A stretch of DNA of 43,629 nucleotides from Mesostigma viride (GCA_009746045.1 RPFO01001438.1:1-43629), one strand, 5' to 3'. Positions 1 through 8,786 are shown, counted from the first letter of the stretch. Translations and numbers: made by a program. The notes: generated by a model not told the origin, from the sequence alone.

Positions 1-1
1 A

Positions 2-238
2 CAACTGGGGCTCCATCGGGTGGCCACCACGGGGGCCTTCGGCCAGCTCGTCACCAACAACACCACGCTGCTGGACCCGCGATTCTACTGGGTGTCCTCG
101 GAGCCTACCGGGAACAGCATCTTCGGCTTCCCTGAGGTGGCGGACACCGCGGCGTTCGGCGTGTGGGGAGAGTCGGCAGCCCCGCAGTTGCAGAACATCT
201 GGGGCGCACCCGGTGTCGTGTCCGTGGGCGGGCTGTAG
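2..238 (+). CDS. C-terminal end of an unidentified protein (5' partial)
   Basis: The reading frame is open from the first bases of the window to a TAG at 236-238, so only the last 78 or so residues are present and the start lies outside. An in-frame GTG at 20 exists but nothing favours it as a start. The tail is rich in Gly, Ala, Val, Asn and aromatic residues and ends in VGGL, a composition seen in globular structural proteins. No motif is recognised and no function is assigned. The next gene on the same strand begins 57 bases downstream. Confidence 0.55.
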   Translation, partial: QLGLHRVATTGAFGQLVTNNTTLLDPRFYWVSSEPTGNSIFGFPEVADTAAFGVWGESAAPQLQNIWGAPGVVSVGGL

Positions 239-295
239 AGTGCGTTCCCGGGAGGAACATTTTGTGTCTCATATTGCAACGACGGTCCCCTGCAA

Positions 296-778
296 ATGAA
301 CGGCCACGACGCGGAACAGTGGAGGGCGGACATGAGGAGCATGACCAGCGAGTACATCGAGATCGACAACGCCATCAAGGCCGCCTCCAAGGAGATGCTG
401 CCCCTGAGGAAGCGCAAGAAGGCCCTGCAGCAAGACATACTGACGGGCATGGTGGGCGCGGGGGTGGACGCATGCAACATCTCCGGCACCGCCGACCGAC
501 TGGTCGTGAAGAACCACAAGAAGAAGAGGGCGCTCAAGGTGGAGGACTACCACGACCGGCTCCTGCGCTTCTTCGAGGGGGACCGTGACAAGGTGCAGGG
601 GTGTCTCAAGGTGCTGTTCGAGCCCGTCTACCTGGAGGACGTGGTGCTCCGTAGGGTGAAGAAGAGGCAGAGCCGCAAATCCAAGAAGGAGCAGCACGCG
701 CAGGAGATGGAGGAAGAGGCGGCGGCCATGGACGAGGAGGGCGAGGGCGGCGAGGAAGAAGAGGAGGGGGAGGACTGA
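296..778 (+). CDS. DUF5760-like charged coiled-coil protein
   Basis: A 160-residue protein. The first 110 residues form a helical domain with an LRKRKKAL core followed by GxxGVDACNISG and KNHKKKRAL. This resembles the DUF5760 family of nucleocytoviruses, in which a coiled coil precedes a short DNA-binding-like helical domain; the assignment is from memory of the family pattern. The last 45 residues change from strongly basic (KKRQSRKSKKE) to almost pure Glu/Asp/Gly. Function is unknown; the charge pattern would suit a virion or nucleic-acid-associated protein. The ATG at 296 is the first in frame. Confidence 0.7.
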   Translation: MNGHDAEQWRADMRSMTSEYIEIDNAIKAASKEMLPLRKRKKALQQDILTGMVGAGVDACNISGTADRLVVKNHKKKRALKVEDYHDRLLRFFEGDRDKVQGCLKVLFEPVYLEDVVLRRVKKRQSRKSKKEQHAQEMEEEAAAMDEEGEGGEEEEEGED

Positions 779-782
779 GCAC

Positions 783-964
783 TCACCACTCCCGTCGCAT
801 GTCTCTGACGAAGTAGTCGATGCCGCTCGCCTCCCTGGGGATGTCCAAGTAGCTTCCGTACGCGTTGATCCACTCGCCGGACCAGGGCAGCGAGACTATA
901 TCGTTGTGGAAGGGGTGCCAGAAGGCCTCGTGTTCCACCCTCGCCCCGTGCAATAACCGGGCAT
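783..964 (-). CDS. Small unknown protein with a likely one-base frameshift
   Basis: On the minus strand an ATG (complement of 962-964) opens a short frame. The reading changes frame at the C4 run 944-947 and continues to a stop at 783-785. One extra base in that run gives a coherent protein of about 60 residues rich in aromatic residues (FWHPFHND, LPWSGEW, YGSYLDIPRE). It would start 4 bases into the divergently transcribed RING gene and end just after the upstream gene's stop, so it fills the gap exactly. No family is recognised. Without the correction the frame has no plausible start near here. Confidence 0.4.
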
Positions 965-1841
965 GGACGCGATGGACTCGGGCACAGTGGAAAGAACCGT
1001 GTCGGTGGACGTGGCGGACCTGGCGTGTGTCATCTGCATGAACGCGGTGTACGACCCGGTTGTGATCGAGTGCCAGACGAGGGTGGAGGGGCGTAAATGC
1101 GAGTCGCTGATTTGCCGTGAGCCCTGCATGAAACTGCTGATCGAGAAGCAGAGGAGCCGCCCGGGCGTGGCGTCGGCGGTTTCTGGAAAGTGCATCATCT
1201 GCCGCAAACCGTGGCAGAGGTATCAGACCAGGCCCATGGTGACCCTTCACAACATAACCGCCAACCTTCGCAGGACCTGTCCGAACGCCGCGAACGGCTG
1301 CGACTTCACGGGGCTGCATCCCGAGATCCGCAACCACGCCCGCGAGTGCGCCTACGTCCGCGTGGAGTGCCCCAACCGCTCGTTCGGCTGCGAGAAGGTG
1401 ATCCTCCGCAGAAACCTGGACGAGCACCGCAGGAACTGCGAGTTCTTCCCCTGCAAATTCTCGCTGAACGGCGACGGCTGCGTCCACACGGGACTCTTCG
1501 CGTGGATCCAGGAGCACGAGCGGACGTGCGAGTACAGTTCCGAGCCATGCGTGTCCGTGATCCAGCAGGCCAGGAGGAGGTACGGAGCCTGGAGATCATG
1601 CAACGAGAACAACCTGCTGCGATGGGACTTGTGCAGGCGCGGGGAGCCGTACGACGAGGCGACGTGTCCGTGTCACTCCCGTAACGCCGACGACGCGCGA
1701 ACCGTCACCTACACGGCGACGGAGACTGCGCCCGTGGATATGAGCCGCGACGACCAGGAAGTCACCTCCAACGACTGGTTCGGACCCAACCCGCCCCGTT
1801 TTGCCAGGGGGGCCGCCGAGGACGCTAGTGCCGAATCATGA
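963..1841 (+). CDS. RING-finger plus TRAF-type zinc-finger protein, probable ubiquitin ligase
   Basis: A 292-residue protein. Residues about 19-80 carry a RING-like Cys pattern beginning CVICMNAVYDPVV and closing CIICRKPW. From about 100 to 185 follow repeated TRAF-type zinc-finger units: CPNAANGCDF...H...C, CPNRSFGCEKV...H...C and CKFSLNGDGC...H...C. RING-TRAF proteins act as E3 ubiquitin ligases or adaptors, so a role in redirecting host ubiquitination is the natural inference. The insertion between the RING halves is longer than usual. The tail after residue 215 is acidic and disordered-looking. The stop overlaps the next gene's start by 4 bases (ATGA), suggesting close coupling. Confidence 0.75.
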   Translation: MDAMDSGTVERTVSVDVADLACVICMNAVYDPVVIECQTRVEGRKCESLICREPCMKLLIEKQRSRPGVASAVSGKCIICRKPWQRYQTRPMVTLHNITANLRRTCPNAANGCDFTGLHPEIRNHARECAYVRVECPNRSFGCEKVILRRNLDEHRRNCEFFPCKFSLNGDGCVHTGLFAWIQEHERTCEYSSEPCVSVIQQARRRYGAWRSCNENNLLRWDLCRRGEPYDEATCPCHSRNADDARTVTYTATETAPVDMSRDDQEVTSNDWFGPNPPRFARGAAEDASAES

Positions 1842-2875
1842 CCGACGACCCGCTGCCCTGGTCGCTGGTCGCGGACCACCTGGACGCGAGCGACCTGGAG
1901 AGGCTGCGGTTCGCCATGAAGGGGGACGCGGACTACCGTGCTGCACTGAAGGGGCTGGAGGGCGACTTGGATGCCAAGAGCCTGAGTCTCCGTGCCCGCC
2001 TGGCGCCCTTGTACAGTTCGGTCGTCGCTTCATCGCACGACGCGAACCGGTTCATACAGGCCTTCAGGGCCATGAGAAACGTCGTGATGGAGTACGGGGG
2101 GAGCGCGCACGAGGACAGGGTCATCTCTTTCGTGCACGCCATGAAGCCCGCGGCCATAACCCCCGAGGGGTGGACAAAGGACCACACGCTCGCGGTGGAA
2201 ATGCTTTTCCCGATCGCTCAATTCGACACGAGGTCCTGGGAGTGGTACGACCACCTGACGCGGGCGGTGCTGATGCTCATCCATGGCGACTCCGCCAGCA
2301 AGAACCACCCCACGATGAGGGCCTACTGGCTCTTCGGCAACGCGTTCGGGATTGAGAACGCCGTCACATTCCTGACCCTCACGTTGATCCTCTTCCGGGA
2401 CTTTGCTTACGATAAGCAAAACTTGCGCCTGTTCCTGCATCTGTACAAGAGAGCCGCGGACCGGAGGGGGGACGCCATCCGCTTCTGGTTTGCGGAGACC
2501 AACGCGACCTACATCAACCCGCGCGTACGGGGATCCCACCACGAGCTCATGCCCGCCATGATGCCGACCGGGTTGCGATTCCCCCAGATCACTCGTGCCG
2601 CGAGGGGGGACTACTCGTGCAGGAGGACCGGGATGGGTCCTATTGACGCCTGGGTGGATGAGAGGGTGGAACACTTCCGCTGCCTGGCAGACATCTACAA
2701 GAGGCGGCTGGAGCGTGCTTTTCAGATGATGAAAAACGAGAACGCCGGCAAGCTGGCATTTTGCTCCCTGAAGTGGAGCAATATAGCCTGGCCCGCGTGT
2801 GCCTCGTACGCCAACCACGAGTGGATCGTGCGCCTGTTCAACGAGCCCAGCCTGCACATTCGTAGCGATATATAA
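1838..2875 (+). CDS. Unknown 345-residue protein with F-box-like N terminus
   Basis: Begins at an ATG overlapping the preceding RING gene by 4 bases. The first 40 residues (LPWSLVADHLDASDLERLRFAMKG) have the spacing of an F-box or related Skp1-binding helix motif, a weak resemblance. The rest is mainly helical, with a hydrophobic stretch around residues 165-190 (NAVTFLTLTLILFRDF) that is more likely a buried helix than a membrane span. No enzyme motif is visible. If the N terminus is a true F-box, this gene, the RING gene and the minus-strand F-box-like gene at 3300-4270 would form a local group aimed at host ubiquitin pathways. Confidence 0.6.
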   Translation: MTDDPLPWSLVADHLDASDLERLRFAMKGDADYRAALKGLEGDLDAKSLSLRARLAPLYSSVVASSHDANRFIQAFRAMRNVVMEYGGSAHEDRVISFVHAMKPAAITPEGWTKDHTLAVEMLFPIAQFDTRSWEWYDHLTRAVLMLIHGDSASKNHPTMRAYWLFGNAFGIENAVTFLTLTLILFRDFAYDKQNLRLFLHLYKRAADRRGDAIRFWFAETNATYINPRVRGSHHELMPAMMPTGLRFPQITRAARGDYSCRRTGMGPIDAWVDERVEHFRCLADIYKRRLERAFQMMKNENAGKLAFCSLKWSNIAWPACASYANHEWIVRLFNEPSLHIRSDI

Positions 2876-2900
2876 TTCTGCGTGCTTTCCTATATGGTAG

Positions 2901-3110
2901 ATGGGTGCCTGCGTCTCGCGAGATAAGAGGGTACTTCCGCGTAACGATGCGCTGAGTCCGCTAGACATCGCGTTGATGGTACAGGCCCTGGAGGGCGAAA
3001 ACGAGATTGCCGATTCGTGCAAAGTGTTTGAATTAAACCAAGTTGTCATTCCAAAATTAATAAATGCACTCATTAAAGACAAACAGACATGGACACAATC
3101 GCCTGGTTGA
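2901..3110 (+). CDS. Small protein with N-myristoylation-type start
   Basis: A 69-residue protein starting MGACVSRDKR. Gly2 with Ser6 and a nearby Cys fits the N-myristoylation consensus, with Cys4 a possible palmitoylation site, so membrane anchoring is inferred. Residues 20-60 look like a short helical bundle. The 3' end overlaps the next membrane-protein gene by 22 bases in another frame. An AT-rich stretch lies directly upstream (2869-2895). No named family is recognised; nucleocytoviruses commonly carry short myristoylated membrane proteins. Confidence 0.6.
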   Translation: MGACVSRDKRVLPRNDALSPLDIALMVQALEGENEIADSCKVFELNQVVIPKLINALIKDKQTWTQSPG

Positions 3111-3313
3111 GATCCGCACGTATGTTTGGGATCGCCTTATTCGACGTCCTCGCCACCCTAGCGGTGGCCGCGGGGTACAGCGCCTACAAACGAAGGGCCG
3201 TGAACCTGCGCGACATGGCCGTCAAGTTCCTACTGCTACTCCTCGTCGGGGAGCTGCTCCATCTGCTCCTGGAGGTGGACACCCGCGTCACTCGATACCT
3301 CACTCGCCCATGA
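3089..3313 (+). CDS. Small membrane protein
   Basis: A 74-residue protein with two hydrophobic segments, about residues 12-32 (GIALFDVLATLAVAAGYSAY) and 45-64 (MAVKFLLLLLVGELLHLLL), joined by a short basic loop. This predicts a two-pass membrane protein. It overlaps the upstream putative lipid-anchored protein by 22 bases and the convergent F-box-like gene by about 14 bases. Its family is not recognised; viral inner-membrane or virion-assembly proteins of this size are common in giant viruses. Confidence 0.6.
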   Translation: MDTIAWLRSARMFGIALFDVLATLAVAAGYSAYKRRAVNLRDMAVKFLLLLLVGELLHLLLEVDTRVTRYLTRP

Positions 3314-4270
3314 CCGCGTCGAGCCCGTAGCGCCTGCCGCAGTTGCCGCCGAACCCGTGGAACACGTCGTAGATGTACGTCAACGTGCGTAGGCAGAACA
3401 CGCAGCAGTTGCTCCTCATCCAGCTGTGGAGGCACTCGCGCGGGTTGGCGGCCATGCGCTCCATCTGTTTCTCCATGCCCGACGTCCACCCGGCCGTTTT
3501 GTACACCGTGCCATCCTTCATCGCCACCAGGATGGTCTGGGTGTACCGCCATCGCTTGAAGTCGTACTTGAACCCCCACATGTTTCCCAAGCTGTCGAGA
3601 GAGAACAAGATGATGAGAGGGCCGAGATGCGAGCTCGCATCCTCCATCAGCCGAGCGGGCATGTACACGCAGCCGTACCCCACAGGGGCGATCACACGCC
3701 TGTTGGCGCGAAACCCCGCGTTCAGAATGGTGGCGAGCTGGTTGGCGCCCTGGCACGCGAGGGGAGGGGGGAGCAGCCCAGCTGCGTGGGGAGGGTGAGG
3801 GTGTGGGTACTCCCCTTGGAGCCAAAGAGGGTGAATGCGACCTCGTTGGCGCCCGGGCCGCAAGGAAACATCCACTCCAGGACACTCTTCAGCTCCAGAA
3901 AGGCCTTCTCCACGCGGATGAATCTCCTGTCGTTGACCAGGAAAGAGGTGGGGGTCTTCCTCTCAGCCAGGTGGAGCACGCTCTTGATGGTTTCCTTCAA
4001 ACGCCTCACCACCCCACCCTGGTAGGCCCTGAAACTGCTCTCATCCCTCCCCATGAGCGGGTGAGACATGCACTTGATCAACTGAAACGCGGCCGAAAAC
4101 TCCGACACGACCCCTTTGAAGAGGGCCTTGTTGAGTGCCATAGTCATGGCAGCATCCTGCAGGGGCATCTTGGAGAGAACATCATTGAGCACTTCTTGTG
4201 GAAGATCTTCTAGCCTCTTCCCTGCCTCTGCCACTTCCTGCTGCCTCCCCCCCTTGCTTGGATGCTGCAT
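3300..4270 (-). CDS. F-box-like protein (one-base frameshift)
   Basis: The N-terminal frame starts at 4270 and carries LEDLPQEVLNDVLSKMP near residue 20, an F-box-type motif. The C-terminal frame runs from about 3765 to 3300 and continues the fold (GANQLATILNAGF, LGPLIILFSLDSLGNMWG). They are out of register at the G6 run 3766-3771; one additional base would join them into about 323 residues. F-box proteins bring substrates to SCF ubiquitin ligases, here presumably of the host. The 5' part lies in a block without any CpG. The start overlaps the upstream minus-strand membrane-protein frame, so the true N terminus is uncertain and the two could even be one gene. Confidence 0.6.
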
Positions 4271-4538
4271 CCTTGCCAGCTGCTGCTACCAGGTCAGGAA
4301 GGATGGATAGCACAAGGAAATACACCCCAGTCACCAGCACTGCTATGTCAAGCTTGGATGTGGCTCTGTGGGCACCTGAGAAAATGACCAAGGCCTTCAC
4401 TGGGGTGCTGTCAGCCTTAAAATCTGAGAGCAACACAAAGGGTAGCAGCTGGGAAAATAGGAAGGTAGCTGAGGTGAGTGAATCTGTGGCAAAAGCCTTG
4501 TCCATGGCATCTATAGTAGGGGGCATACTTTTTTTCAT
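4182..4538 (-). CDS. Small two-pass membrane protein
   Basis: The frame could begin at an ATG at 4634, but the ATG at 4538 (MKKSMPPTID) is preferred because the upstream part falls in the repeat-bearing, CpG-rich noncoding stretch. About 118 residues with two hydrophobic segments: TSATFLFSQLLPFVLLSDF and LDIAVLVTGVYFLVLSILPDLVAA. The tail is Gly/Arg/Ser-rich. The C-terminal 88 bases overlap the F-box-like frame across a C7 run (4247-4253), so the tail may be misread. No CpG occurs anywhere in its sequence. Confidence 0.5.
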   Translation of the reverse strand: MKKSMPPTIDAMDKAFATDSLTSATFLFSQLLPFVLLSDFKADSTPVKALVIFSGAHRATSKLDIAVLVTGVYFLVLSILPDLVAAAGKDAASKQGGEAAGSGRGREEARRSSTRSAQ

Positions 4539-4577
4539 GTTGCCGGCGTTAGCGGCAGGCGCGGGAGAGACGCGGCG

Positions 4578-4831
4578 GTTATCAGAAAAATGCAGGGTCG
4601 GCGGCAGGTTACGAAAAGTCGGCCGAGACTCCATGGCTATCGGGCCTTTGCCGGGGAGTTATTAAAATTCTGCCAGGATTCCGTGGCGCGGGGGGCAGTC
4701 CCGTGGAGTTACCAGAAGTTGGCCGACAGCACGGTGCGTGCATGCATGGGGCGCGGCGTCGGAGTTCCCTCAAGTTTCCCGCCAGTCCGGAACGCGTGCC
4801 GCGGTGCCGGCGGTTACCGAAAGTTTCCCGC
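4578..4831. repeat. Degenerate repeats about every 50 bp upstream of the SF3 helicase
   Basis: Six copies of a loose motif, roughly GTTAYCRRAARTTNSCCG, start at 4578, 4608, 4658, 4708, 4764 and 4813, giving spacings of 30, 50, 50, 56 and 49 bases. Weaker related AAATTTGCC-like words occur up to about 4965. The stretch 4640-5114 has no convincing gene. The position directly before the replicative helicase makes iterons of a replication origin or an array of transcription-factor sites the main possibilities. The alignment is by eye. Confidence 0.4.
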
Positions 4832-5114
4832 GAGTTCGCCGGCAAATCTGGGCCACAAACGAGGCGCTGTGGCGGGATTTGCGCCGTTTGCGCGCGGCCA
4901 CCCCCGCACAACCGGCAGGATACCGCGTTCACGCCGGAGCTACGAGGATTTATGGGAAATTTGCCCCCCACCTGGCCATCTCTCACAAGCTGAAAGCCTC
5001 ATGGCACCTCCCAACCAGTGGCAAGAATGCACCTTGTTACCATGTGATTTTCGCATCTCGGCCGGTGTTCGACTAAAAGGGCCAGGTTTTTCTGTGTCCA
5101 CTACATAGAAAACC

Positions 5115-7484
5115 ATGGCTGGAAAGAAGAAGCTGTCACATCACCAATCCAGGGGTGCAGGTGACAGCCCCTCCTCCCCCACCATGGAGGGCAGGGCATC
5201 CAAAAAGTCAAAGTTTGTGGATGATGCTGCTGAGGAGTCATCTGATGAGGAGGGCAACAAGGGAGGGGAGGAGAGTGAGGATTTTTCGCCGGAAAACTCG
5301 CAAGACAGGGGATTTATTGATGATCAGCATGTGGACCACCCTCCTGTCATGCCCAACCCTGCCACTGTGTTCCCAGATGATGATGATGAGGAGGAGGAGG
5401 ATATGGAGGAGGAGGAGGAGGGCCCCACACCACCTCCAGAGGAGGAGGAGGAGGAGGAGGAGGCTGCTGGTGATGGTGGAGTGGATGGAGCAGCTGGAGC
5501 TCCTAGTATTGGGTCGCAGCCGGCGGGATACGACGACCTGAAGGCCTTCAGGAACCTTCTGGCCGACCCGGAGGGGATGATCACCTTCATCACCGACTGC
5601 AAGACCTTCTCGGAGGAGCGGATCATGGAAATCGCGCGCATGCTCAAGGTCGGCATCGTGGAGGCCCACCCCGCGTGCATCATGGAGGACATCTTCAAGC
5701 TGTACAAGCCAGAGCTCAACCCCTTCGGCGACGAGGACGACGACGCGCGCCACGCCACCTGCTGGAAGTACGTGAACTGCTGCGACTCCGTCCCGCTCGT
5801 CTACGAGGCCCTCAACAAGAGCAACCTGGCGGTCATGTCAAGGCTGCACGGCCTCGTCGCGCAGATGGAGGAGGTGGGACCCACCGAACTCGTGGGTGAT
5901 GTCACCGATGCCGTGGGGCGCGTCTTCACCATGCGTGAGGCGGTCTGCTGCATCCTCGAGGCCCGGCTGCCCCAGAGGGAGAGGGAGAGCCTGCTCCTCT
6001 CCAAGCTGATCGTGCGGCTCTCCCACGGGAGCGCCGAGCTCAACGATCTGCACAGGCTCATGGTCATCCTCACAGCACACTGGCACCACATGGGCTACAG
6101 GAAGGGGGAGGAGGACAGCGACGACGGGGTCTACGTCCGCGAGTTCACGCCCGAGGGCCACGACACCCACTACTGGAAGAAGGTAACCACCATCAAGAAG
6201 TGGGTGCGCGAGATGACCAGTCCGGAGTACCCCATCCCGTGGAAGATCTGCCAGAGGGATGGCAGCACGTGCAAGAAGGCCACCGAGCACATCATGGAGT
6301 CGGCGCCGGCCGCCTTCCCCGTCCGCCCCAAGGACCGCCACGTGTTCGCCTTCCGCAACGGCATATACCGCGCCGACACGGACGAGTTCTTCCCCTACGA
6401 CGGCCCGCGCAAGCTCCCCAGCGACGTGGGGGCGTGCCGGTACTTTCCGGATGCCCATGTGCCCCCCGAGTTCTTCGAGGAGGGCGCGTTCCGGGGCGAG
6501 TTCGAGGACGGAGAGTGGGTCGACATCCCCTGCGAGCCGGTGTCCACCGTACTGGAGTTCCAGGGCTACTCGCGCAACGTGCAGAAGACCTTCTGGGCAC
6601 TCGCGATCGGTCGCATGCTCTACAACCTCAAGGAGCTGGACATGTTCGAGGTCATGGTCTTCCTCAAGGGCATGGCGGGGTCGGGCAAGTCCACGCTCAT
6701 CAACATCATGAACCTCATCTACGGGCCGGAGGTGGGCGTGCTGTCCAACAACATCGAGAGCATGTTCGGACTGTCCAAGCTCAAGGACAAGTACGCCAAC
6801 ATCACCGTGGAGATCGACGAGCGGTTCAAGCTCACCCAGAGCGACTGGCTGTCCATGGTCAGCGGGGAGCGCATCTCCATGGCCGTCAAGCACGGCGACC
6901 CCATCACCGAGGACTGGCGCCCCCCCCTGCTGGCCGCCGGGAACAAGATGTTCTGGACCTCGGACAACGCCAGCCAGATCAGCCGCCGCCTCGTGCTCTT
7001 CCCGTTCGACAAGAAGCCCGAGGAGCCCGACGCCACGCTGGCCCACCGGATGAAGGCCAACGTCGCGGCCATCATCGTGAAGGGCAACCGCGCGTACAGG
7101 GCGCTGGTGCGGGCCGTCGGCAGCCGGTCGGTGCACAAGTACATCGACCCCCAGTTCACCGAGTGGCGCAGGCAGGCCGCCGAGAGCTCCAGCCTGCTCA
7201 TCACCTTCCTCAACTCCGTGTCCTGGGTCGAGCGCGGGGAGGAGTGCTACATGCCCTGGGACCTGTTCGAGAAGAAGTTCACCGAGTGGGCGGGGGCGCG
7301 GGACAAGCGCAAGACCAACATGGACGAGGACTACTACAAGTACATCTTCGCGGAGTTCAACATCCGCGTGGTCAAGGACAGGACCTGGAAGAACTACCCG
7401 CGCAACTCCAACACTCGCAAGCGGGCCATCTGGCTCTACGGCGTGGACTTCAACTTTGACGAGGAGGAGGCGGGCGGCGTGTGA
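5115..7484 (+). CDS. SF3 helicase, D5-like replicative helicase
   Basis: A 789-residue protein. Residues 1-130 are low-complexity and acidic (long Glu/Asp runs). A D5_N-like region precedes the SF3 ATPase core. Walker A is GMAGSGKST with Lys525; Walker B is ITVEIDER near 563-570; motif C is LLAAGNK near 605; the arginine-finger segment SRRLVLF is near 623. The protein should form a hexameric DNA helicase for viral genome replication. The primase usually fused to D5 proteins is absent here and encoded separately at 30117-31607. Base composition changes abruptly near 5510: the acidic N-terminal part has almost no CpG, the rest is CpG-rich. Confidence 0.93.
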   Translation: MAGKKKLSHHQSRGAGDSPSSPTMEGRASKKSKFVDDAAEESSDEEGNKGGEESEDFSPENSQDRGFIDDQHVDHPPVMPNPATVFPDDDDEEEEDMEEEEEGPTPPPEEEEEEEEAAGDGGVDGAAGAPSIGSQPAGYDDLKAFRNLLADPEGMITFITDCKTFSEERIMEIARMLKVGIVEAHPACIMEDIFKLYKPELNPFGDEDDDARHATCWKYVNCCDSVPLVYEALNKSNLAVMSRLHGLVAQMEEVGPTELVGDVTDAVGRVFTMREAVCCILEARLPQRERESLLLSKLIVRLSHGSAELNDLHRLMVILTAHWHHMGYRKGEEDSDDGVYVREFTPEGHDTHYWKKVTTIKKWVREMTSPEYPIPWKICQRDGSTCKKATEHIMESAPAAFPVRPKDRHVFAFRNGIYRADTDEFFPYDGPRKLPSDVGACRYFPDAHVPPEFFEEGAFRGEFEDGEWVDIPCEPVSTVLEFQGYSRNVQKTFWALAIGRMLYNLKELDMFEVMVFLKGMAGSGKSTLINIMNLIYGPEVGVLSNNIESMFGLSKLKDKYANITVEIDERFKLTQSDWLSMVSGERISMAVKHGDPITEDWRPPLLAAGNKMFWTSDNASQISRRLVLFPFDKKPEEPDATLAHRMKANVAAIIVKGNRAYRALVRAVGSRSVHKYIDPQFTEWRRQAAESSSLLITFLNSVSWVERGEECYMPWDLFEKKFTEWAGARDKRKTNMDEDYYKYIFAEFNIRVVKDRTWKNYPRNSNTRKRAIWLYGVDFNFDEEEAGGV

Positions 7485-7605
7485 GAGGCGCCTTTGTGTT
7501 TATCACCGTGCCCGCGTGGCCGGTTGGTGGTTGGCGTGCATGCCACAATTGGATGTTTGCTGTGGTCCTTGTGTTTCCTATGCAATACTACTCCGATCCA
7601 AGATG

Positions 7606-7611
7606 AATAAA
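7606..7611 (+). promoter_or_regulatory. Possible polyadenylation signal
   Basis: AATAAA lies 122 bases after the stop of the SF3 helicase gene, just before an A/T-rich tract. It may serve eukaryotic-type 3' processing, but the hexamer is short and could occur by chance. Confidence 0.25.
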
Positions 7612-7651
7612 GATGCTTTTTTTTTATATCACGCAACTGTAATTGACTCCC

Positions 7652-8463
7652 ATGAAGTGCAAGTCTCTCACTAGACAGCGCCAAAGATGCAAGAACCCGG
7701 CGGTTGTGGGCAGCCAATACTGTGGTCGCCATAGGAGTGGCGGGCAGTCTCGAACGCACACAATGAAAGCGCGAAACAGCATTATCCGAGCAAGGATAAT
7801 ATTAGATAGAGAAAGACGGGCGAGACGGAGAGAAGCAGAGAGAAAGAGGAACAGGAGGAAGAAGAATGGAGACAGATAGAACGTGAAAGGGCGGGTACAA
7901 TAGAAACGGGACGTGGATGGCAACTCAGGAACGATCCCATTATTAATCGTTATCCTTTCCCTGATTCGATTGCACGAGACACTGTTAACGAGGGGATTAT
8001 GGGTGACGACAACGATATGGAGGACAAACACACCCGTCACGCGGAATGGGACCCCTCCCCTGGGAGTTTTGGTGGGTATGGCGGGGCTCATCAGCACAAT
8101 CTGTCCAAGGCAAAGAAGGGCGAAACCCCGGTTATCCGAGATGTCTTGCGTCTTGGGAAAAAAGAAGTCGATAAGGAAAATGTGCGCGAACAGAACTACC
8201 AGACCCAGCTATACTTGGACAAGGCAAGGGGGTGGAGAGGAGAAGTCTATCCCAGGAGGCCGCCGAAGAGGTACAAGACCGCCTATTCTGTGGAAGAGTT
8301 TCGTAAGGCGGGAGTGCTCGAGCCGGCTACGGGGTACGAGTATGTGTCGGCCGAGTCGGATGAGGCGTACTTGTCCGCCGAGTCGGGTGATGAAGGCGAC
8401 CAGAGTGAGCACGTGATGAGAGCGAGGAGATATGATAGCCTGAGTGACCGACGGTACAACTGA
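7652..8463 (+). CDS. DUF5763-like mini zinc-finger protein with long tail (frameshift)
   Basis: Starts at the ATG at 7652. The first 30 residues, MKCKSLTRQRQRCKNPAVVG and on to YCGRH, form a C-x-S/A-x-T-...-C-...-C-x-x-H mini zinc finger of the kind called DUF5763. A basic/acidic helix follows. The frame stops at 7879, but the next frame is open from 7808 through the annotated stop at 8463. One extra A near 7848 joins them without losing the charged helix, giving about 270 residues. The C-terminal part contains a tandem YVSAESDE / YLSAESGDE repeat near 8340-8395. The domain plan resembles 21591-22307, also zinc finger plus long tail. Confidence 0.6.
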
Positions 8464-8507
8464 GACGCCGCGGATATTTAATCGCCACAATAGTAATAAG
8501 CGCACTC

Positions 8508-8786
8508 ATGACATCCCTCAGACTCGCCCATCCCAGCTGGTCGTTCGCCTCGCCACAACAGTCCACCGCGTGGGCGGGGGTCAGGCCGTTCCGCGGCGCG
8601 CAACAGCCCAGTCCCGTGACGTACGGACGAGGCGGCATGCTGGCCCAGCACGCGCGCGCCGTCTTCGCGGCACTGGGCTTGCCCCACGTCGCGGACTGCG
8701 ACATGGAAGCCGTCGTGAGCGACGCGCTCCTCGGCCTGCTCATCTTGTGGCTGATCCACACCGCTCGCGGGTCCGTTGCAGGGTGA
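8508..8786 (+). CDS. Small protein with C-terminal membrane segment
   Basis: A 92-residue protein starting at the ATG at 8508 after an AT-rich leader. The N-terminal half is Pro/Ser/Gln-rich and probably exposed. A hydrophobic segment near residues 72-86 (DALLGLLILWLIHTA) predicts a single membrane anchor. The gene is tail-to-tail with the minus-strand gene ending near 8740 and may overlap it by about 46 bases. No family recognised. Confidence 0.5.
   Translation: MTSLRLAHPSWSFASPQQSTAWAGVRPFRGAQQPSPVTYGRGGMLAQHARAVFAALGLPHVADCDMEAVVSDALLGLLILWLIHTARGSVAG

Noticed and set aside
4590-5108. Plus-strand ORF across the repeat region before the helicase
   Set aside because: Its translation merely follows the degenerate repeats, is Arg/Gly/Pro-rich and starts inside the divergent gene's leader; treated as non-coding.
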